From contig JAIDUH010000074.1 in the NCBI GenBank assembly GCA_029060285.1, positions 1-34,236 of the forward strand: a stretch of DNA of 34,236 nucleotides. Reading direction: 5' to 3'. This stretch comes from Muribaculaceae bacterium (GTDB lineage: Bacteria > Bacteroidota > Bacteroidia > Bacteroidales > Muribaculaceae). How positions within the stretch are numbered: the first letter of the stretch is position 1; each line of letters begins with the position of its first letter. This document shows positions 31,114 through 34,236 of the stretch, one piece after another. Position numbers and translations under genes: made by a program. Below the pieces are notes generated by a model. It searched no databases. It was given only the letters and a program-made list of their open reading frames with translations, and was not told the DNA's origin.

Positions 31114-31142
31114 CAGTCGAAATCAGAAATGGTTTCGACTGC
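31113..31142 (+). promoter_or_regulatory. Leader hairpin of the yaaW-like gene
   Basis: GCAGTCGAAA (31113-31122) and TTTCGACTGC (31133-31142) form a perfect 10-bp stem with a 10-base loop, at or just after the predicted start of transcription and followed by ATTTTTATT. Confidence 0.55.
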
Positions 31143-31176
31143 AGATTTTTATTAACATCATAATATTTTTCAGTGT

Positions 31177-31896
31177 ATGAAGGTATTACAATTTTTAACT
31201 CAAGCATCGAATGATGATCTTCGACTTCTTTGCGACATCGTTGTAAAGAACAAATCAGGAGAATTCCGCGCTACAGAATCATTGTCAAGCACCCAAAAAT
31301 TTCTCGACAATTACCCCTACAACATCAAAGCATTCCTTCCAGAACTTGTAGAAGAGTTTAGACTTTTTGGAGGAAATAGCATAGCTAACTTCTTTCGTGG
31401 CGAAGGCCCGGAATACTACGAAATTCTTCGCGATGTAGCCAGAAAGAATAATGTTGAATATACTTCTGACGATTCTAATCAAACAGTAGAGAAGAAACTG
31501 CTTCAGAAACTTTTCATGGATACAATTAACAATGCTTCCGACGAAGACTTGATAAAGATGATGAAAGAGCTGGGGCTTCCGACGACTAACTTTTCTCGAG
31601 AGACAGCAACAGCTGCACTTTTGCTTGCATGGAAGGCCGGAGGATTCCAAAGCTACATACTTTTGGTATCTGTTGTCAACGCTGTCATGAAGTTCCTAAT
31701 AGGTCGAGGGCTATCAATAGCTGGAAATGCGGCTCTCACCCGAATGGCCTCCATAGTCATGGGTCCGATTGGTTGGGTACTAACTGCTTTGTGGACAATA
31801 ATCGACATCGCCGGACCTGCTTTTCGAGTTACTGTACCTGCTGTAATACAAATTGCATACATAAGACAGAGTTTAAACACTAAACTACTCAAATAA
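31177..31896 (+). CDS. YaaW / UPF0174 family protein
   Basis: This 239-residue protein resembles E. coli YaaW (UPF0174, DUF3944 at the N-terminus). Shared blocks are the opening FL..AS..DLRLLCDIVV, the motif FGGNSIANFFRGEG (64-77), and the C-terminal AFRVTVPAVIQIAYIRQ. Residues about 155-210 hold two Gly- and Ala-rich hydrophobic segments that may enter a membrane. The family's function is unknown; homology to ubiquinol-cytochrome c chaperones has been suggested for part of it. It follows a hairpin leader and precedes a zinc-ribbon gene by 39 bases. Confidence 0.87.
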   Translation: MKVLQFLTQASNDDLRLLCDIVVKNKSGEFRATESLSSTQKFLDNYPYNIKAFLPELVEEFRLFGGNSIANFFRGEGPEYYEILRDVARKNNVEYTSDDSNQTVEKKLLQKLFMDTINNASDEDLIKMMKELGLPTTNFSRETATAALLLAWKAGGFQSYILLVSVVNAVMKFLIGRGLSIAGNAALTRMASIVMGPIGWVLTALWTIIDIAGPAFRVTVPAVIQIAYIRQSLNTKLLK

Positions 31897-31935
31897 ATGA
31901 ATATAACATTTTTATAACCATTATAACAACAGACT

Positions 31936-32118
31936 ATGATTGAATGTCCTTTTTGTGGCATGGATAATGCCTACTGCGACGGCGTAGAATACGTGTGTCC
32001 CGATTGTGGCCGATGCTGGCCATGCGATGAAATTCCACATGACAACTGGAATTCGGATGATGACGATGATGACGATGACTTCGATTGCAAAGTCACTATC
32101 AAAGGTCGTAGACATTGA
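31936..32118 (+). CDS. Tiny zinc-ribbon protein with poly-Asp tract
   Basis: This 60-residue protein begins with a zinc ribbon, Cys4-Pro-Phe-Cys7 and Cys21-Pro-Asp-Cys24, similar to the N-terminus of PhnA/YjdM proteins. Instead of the usual PhnA domain it has eight consecutive Asp (41-48) and a short basic end. A further Cys pair (Cys27, Cys30) may also bind metal. It lies 39 bases after the yaaW-like gene. It may be a metal-binding or regulatory peptide; a truncated PhnA is the alternative. Function unknown. Confidence 0.7.
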   Translation: MIECPFCGMDNAYCDGVEYVCPDCGRCWPCDEIPHDNWNSDDDDDDDDFDCKVTIKGRRH

Positions 32119-32168
32119 TACATTCCTCTCTCCTCTATTTTCAAAATAAAAAACTTAAAATTTATCTT

Positions 32169-32444
32169 ATGGATATAATATTATGGATGATTGCCATCCT
32201 GCAGATGATGGTCTATATCTATATCCCTTGTGTATTCTTCTTTTGCATATTTAGTCTTTTAGAGAGAGAATCCATAGAAGATATTATACGTAATCCATTT
32301 TTTAAGATTAAGAATGTATCTCTGAAAACAGGATTTATCGTATGGTTGATTCAAAGTTGCTTCCTTGGAGTAATAATATCAGACTTTTACTTCTATCGCT
32401 TTCATGGATTGCATCCTTTTTTCTTTGATCTGTTGAACCTCTAA
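32169..32444 (+). CDS. Small membrane protein, unrecognised
   Basis: This 91-residue protein has two hydrophobic helices, residues about 3-30 and 58-76, joined by a charged stretch with ERESIEDIIRNPF. The start is placed at MDIILWMIAI, 50 bases after the zinc-ribbon gene; an upstream ATG would overlap that gene and add 18 residues. No family is recognised. It is likely an inner membrane protein belonging with the flanking small acidic genes. Confidence 0.6.
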   Translation: MDIILWMIAILQMMVYIYIPCVFFFCIFSLLERESIEDIIRNPFFKIKNVSLKTGFIVWLIQSCFLGVIISDFYFYRFHGLHPFFFDLLNL

Positions 32445-32649
32445 TTCAATAGCTATGACTCTTCACTCTCAACTTATCGGAATTCGTTTCGAGATATCTG
32501 GAATGAAGTGAAAGGTGTTGAAGACAAAGAGATTGGTTATATCAGAACATATCTGGGTCAATCTGAAAAAGGAAATCTATCGCCTAAGACCAAATTAAAA
32601 TGTAAATTATTTCATAAAAATCATTTTTATAAATATATATATATACAAG

Positions 32650-33126
32650 ATGAAATTTCCAAAGATAGAATCAATCAGAAAGGCTATACTGAAGGCCATA
32701 GAAGTGAATGATACCGAAGCAGCCCAGGAACTCATCGAATTATGGGCATCCAAAATAAAACTGGAAAGCGAAGAATGTTTGATTTTTTACTACACAAAGC
32801 TTCAGGTGCTCCTTAAATGTTATGATCAAACAAAGGACGCTAATGCCAGAGTAAAGTATCTGCATGACGCTATAGAAACAGGTAACAAGTTATTTGCTTT
32901 AAACGATATGGCTGGATTTCCAATGGATGATGAGGTACAAATCATGTGGTATACACTGGTGGATCTTTCAGCACAATTCGTTGCATACTATTTGGAAGAA
33001 GCATACGATGAAAATTATGAATGCGACGATTGCGTGGAGTCAGATTTCGATAACTCTTGTGGTATTTTATCGGAAGCTATCTGGGCAAGAATAGGAAAAG
33101 TCAATTTTCCCAAATTCAAAGCGTAA
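32650..33126 (+). CDS. Acidic helical protein, unrecognised
   Basis: This 158-residue protein is all-helical in appearance and acidic. Paired helices around residues 8-36, 40-57, 63-80 and 95-118 suggest a TPR-like fold. The region around ENYECDDCVESDFD is Asp/Cys-rich. No signal peptide or known motif is seen. It follows a 205-base AT-rich gap with a TA-repeat just before the start. Its size and charge recall immunity or adaptor proteins, but that is inference. Confidence 0.65.
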   Translation: MKFPKIESIRKAILKAIEVNDTEAAQELIELWASKIKLESEECLIFYYTKLQVLLKCYDQTKDANARVKYLHDAIETGNKLFALNDMAGFPMDDEVQIMWYTLVDLSAQFVAYYLEEAYDENYECDDCVESDFDNSCGILSEAIWARIGKVNFPKFKA

Positions 33127-33299
33127 GCCTAATTGTCGCGTGGAAATCTCGGACGTTTGAAGAAATTACATGCAAAACGGTGGAGCGCTCTGTACTTTAC
33201 CAGTGATAGGAATTTTCTCATTATTTTTATAAAGCGATTAAGTACAAGATAACATATAAAATTGATTATAAATCAACTATCAAATAATATCCAAATAAT

Positions 33300-33692
33300 A
33301 TGGAAGAACTCATATATACAGATGTCGAATATCGTAAAGATGAAGACGGCTTTGATGAAAAGTGGGTCTATGTGCCAGCTCTTGATGAATGGATGACGGA
33401 AGACGAATTTTACTATCAAAAGTCATGTTATGATGGAGCAATGGGAGACGCTCAAGCTTATTGGGATGATCATAGTGATGATGATGTTTACGATGATGAC
33501 TACGAAGACGATGATGACTACGAAGAGGACGAAGACGAAGATATCGATTATACGAATATGACGCGAGAGGAAGCCTTAGAGGAGTATAACCGAACGGGTG
33601 TAAATCATTCAGAGCATGACCTCAATGATTGGGACGATATAAATCGTCGTCTGGGATATAATTTATCGGATTTTTTAAAAGGAATAAAATAA
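33300..33692 (+). CDS. Highly acidic protein with Asp/Glu/Tyr tract, unrecognised
   Basis: This 130-residue protein has an N-terminal segment with KWVYVPALDEWMTEDEF, then from about 60 to 90 a run made almost only of Asp, Glu and Tyr, coded mostly by GAT, GAC and GAA. A helical end follows (TREEALEEYNRTG and DDINRRLGYNL). No enzyme motif is visible. The acidic tract could mimic nucleic acid or bind cations. The stop directly abuts the next ATG, so the two genes should be coupled. Confidence 0.68.
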   Translation: MEELIYTDVEYRKDEDGFDEKWVYVPALDEWMTEDEFYYQKSCYDGAMGDAQAYWDDHSDDDVYDDDYEDDDDYEEDEDEDIDYTNMTREEALEEYNRTGVNHSEHDLNDWDDINRRLGYNLSDFLKGIK

Positions 33693-34236
33693 ATGAATAA
33701 GGAATTTATAGGGAAGAAGAGATTCTATCTCAATGAACACCCTGAAACATTTTTAGATGCGCGTATCTACGTCATTGAAACGCGGAACTCTGAATATTTT
33801 TCAGCTGTCCTTGAAAATGGTAATACATACAGAATTGAATTCTTGGAGCCATTATGCAGTGAACTCCCTGATATAGAATCATTCACGGATTTGGATGGAC
33901 GGCTATTCATAGAGTTTCAAGCCAAAACGACTGAGAATATAAGTTTCTTTGACCGCAAGTCTAATAATGTAGGAACAGGTCAAGTAACTGCAGTAAAGAT
34001 TAAAAATCAAGTGTATTATATTGGACAATTCATATCTGAACGATCTTTCAGGTATAAATGCAACGGATGGGATTATACAAGAGAATCCGGAGAACATCTC
34101 GTAATTCTTATGCAGCCCGGTAAGATTATCTCTCCGATAGTGTCTTGTACGGCTTCAATATGGAAAAACCGGAACAGACTGGGACAGCGCGCCGGAGGAG
34201 GCTGGGACACTTTTGACGATGCAAAGTTAATTATTT
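33693..34236 (+). CDS. Unrecognised protein, 3' end beyond window
   Basis: The frame is open from the ATG at 33693 to the right edge, at least 181 codons. It starts MNKEFIGKKRFYLNEHPE. The visible part is mixed, with alternating beta-type stretches (GNTYRIEFLEPL, VYYIGQFISERSF) and no membrane segment or signal peptide. Near the edge it reads RNRLGQRAGGGWDTFDDAK. The family is not recognised. Zero spacing from the acidic gene points to one transcript. Confidence 0.65.
   Translation, partial: MNKEFIGKKRFYLNEHPETFLDARIYVIETRNSEYFSAVLENGNTYRIEFLEPLCSELPDIESFTDLDGRLFIEFQAKTTENISFFDRKSNNVGTGQVTAVKIKNQVYYIGQFISERSFRYKCNGWDYTRESGEHLVILMQPGKIISPIVSCTASIWKNRNRLGQRAGGGWDTFDDAKLII

Noticed and set aside
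32445..32711. An open frame with GTG at 32508 overlapping the acidic helical gene
   Set aside because: It has no ATG, overlaps the better-supported gene at 32650, and its end is composed like AT-rich noncoding DNA. A decayed gene remnant remains possible.

Overview
The window reads as a chromosome segment of a Bacteroidales bacterium, most likely a gut member close to Muribaculaceae. The phylum-level call rests on Bacteroidota-restricted families (DUF5606, a DUF4835/PorD-like protein, long NusB, an RSH next to an Mla-type ABC pair) and on repeated matches to the Bacteroidota promoter form TTTG-N19-21-TAnnTTTG with few Shine-Dalgarno sites. The family-level call is an impression from protein style, not a search result.

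Region 1 (about 1-28600) is housekeeping DNA. From the left: a small acidic protein and radA on the plus strand, converging on htpG at a strong terminator. Next come a patch of small palindromes and a minus-strand operon nusB-yajC-ybbR/cdaR-DUF5606. A compact six-gene minus-strand operon follows: dnaN, a DEDDh exonuclease, coaBC, DUF4835, recN and rlmB. Then come rpsF-rpsR-rplI, and mlaE-mlaF overlapping a RelA/SpoT homolog. On the plus strand, udk-lptB-CPBP protease-holA ends in a perfect 15-bp hairpin. Facing it is S1/P1 nuclease - HsdR_N-like nuclease - PcrA/UvrD helicase, followed by a DUF308 membrane protein and an SDR/epimerase carrying a C-terminal zinc ribbon.

Region 2 (about 28600-34236) is AT-rich accessory DNA, all on the plus strand. 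It holds a repeat-bearing 500-bp intergenic stretch, a WGDG/leucine-rich-type protein with a TTG start, an unrecognised 378-residue protein, a YaaW/UPF0174 family protein, a tiny zinc ribbon with an eight-Asp tract, a small membrane protein, two more acidic proteins, and an unrecognised gene running off the right edge.

The points most worth checking are: an LptB-type ATPase whose invariant Walker A lysine reads as arginine and which carries a roughly 94-residue acidic N-terminal extension; an RSH protein with an intact hydrolase site but a decayed synthetase site; a NusB with an apparent internal domain duplication; hairpins with compensating arm changes downstream of the DUF5606 gene; a 40-bp repeat shared by the two AT-rich intergenic stretches; and the uncharacterised acidic-protein cluster at the right end. 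I saw no tRNA, rRNA, CRISPR array, transposase or integrase.
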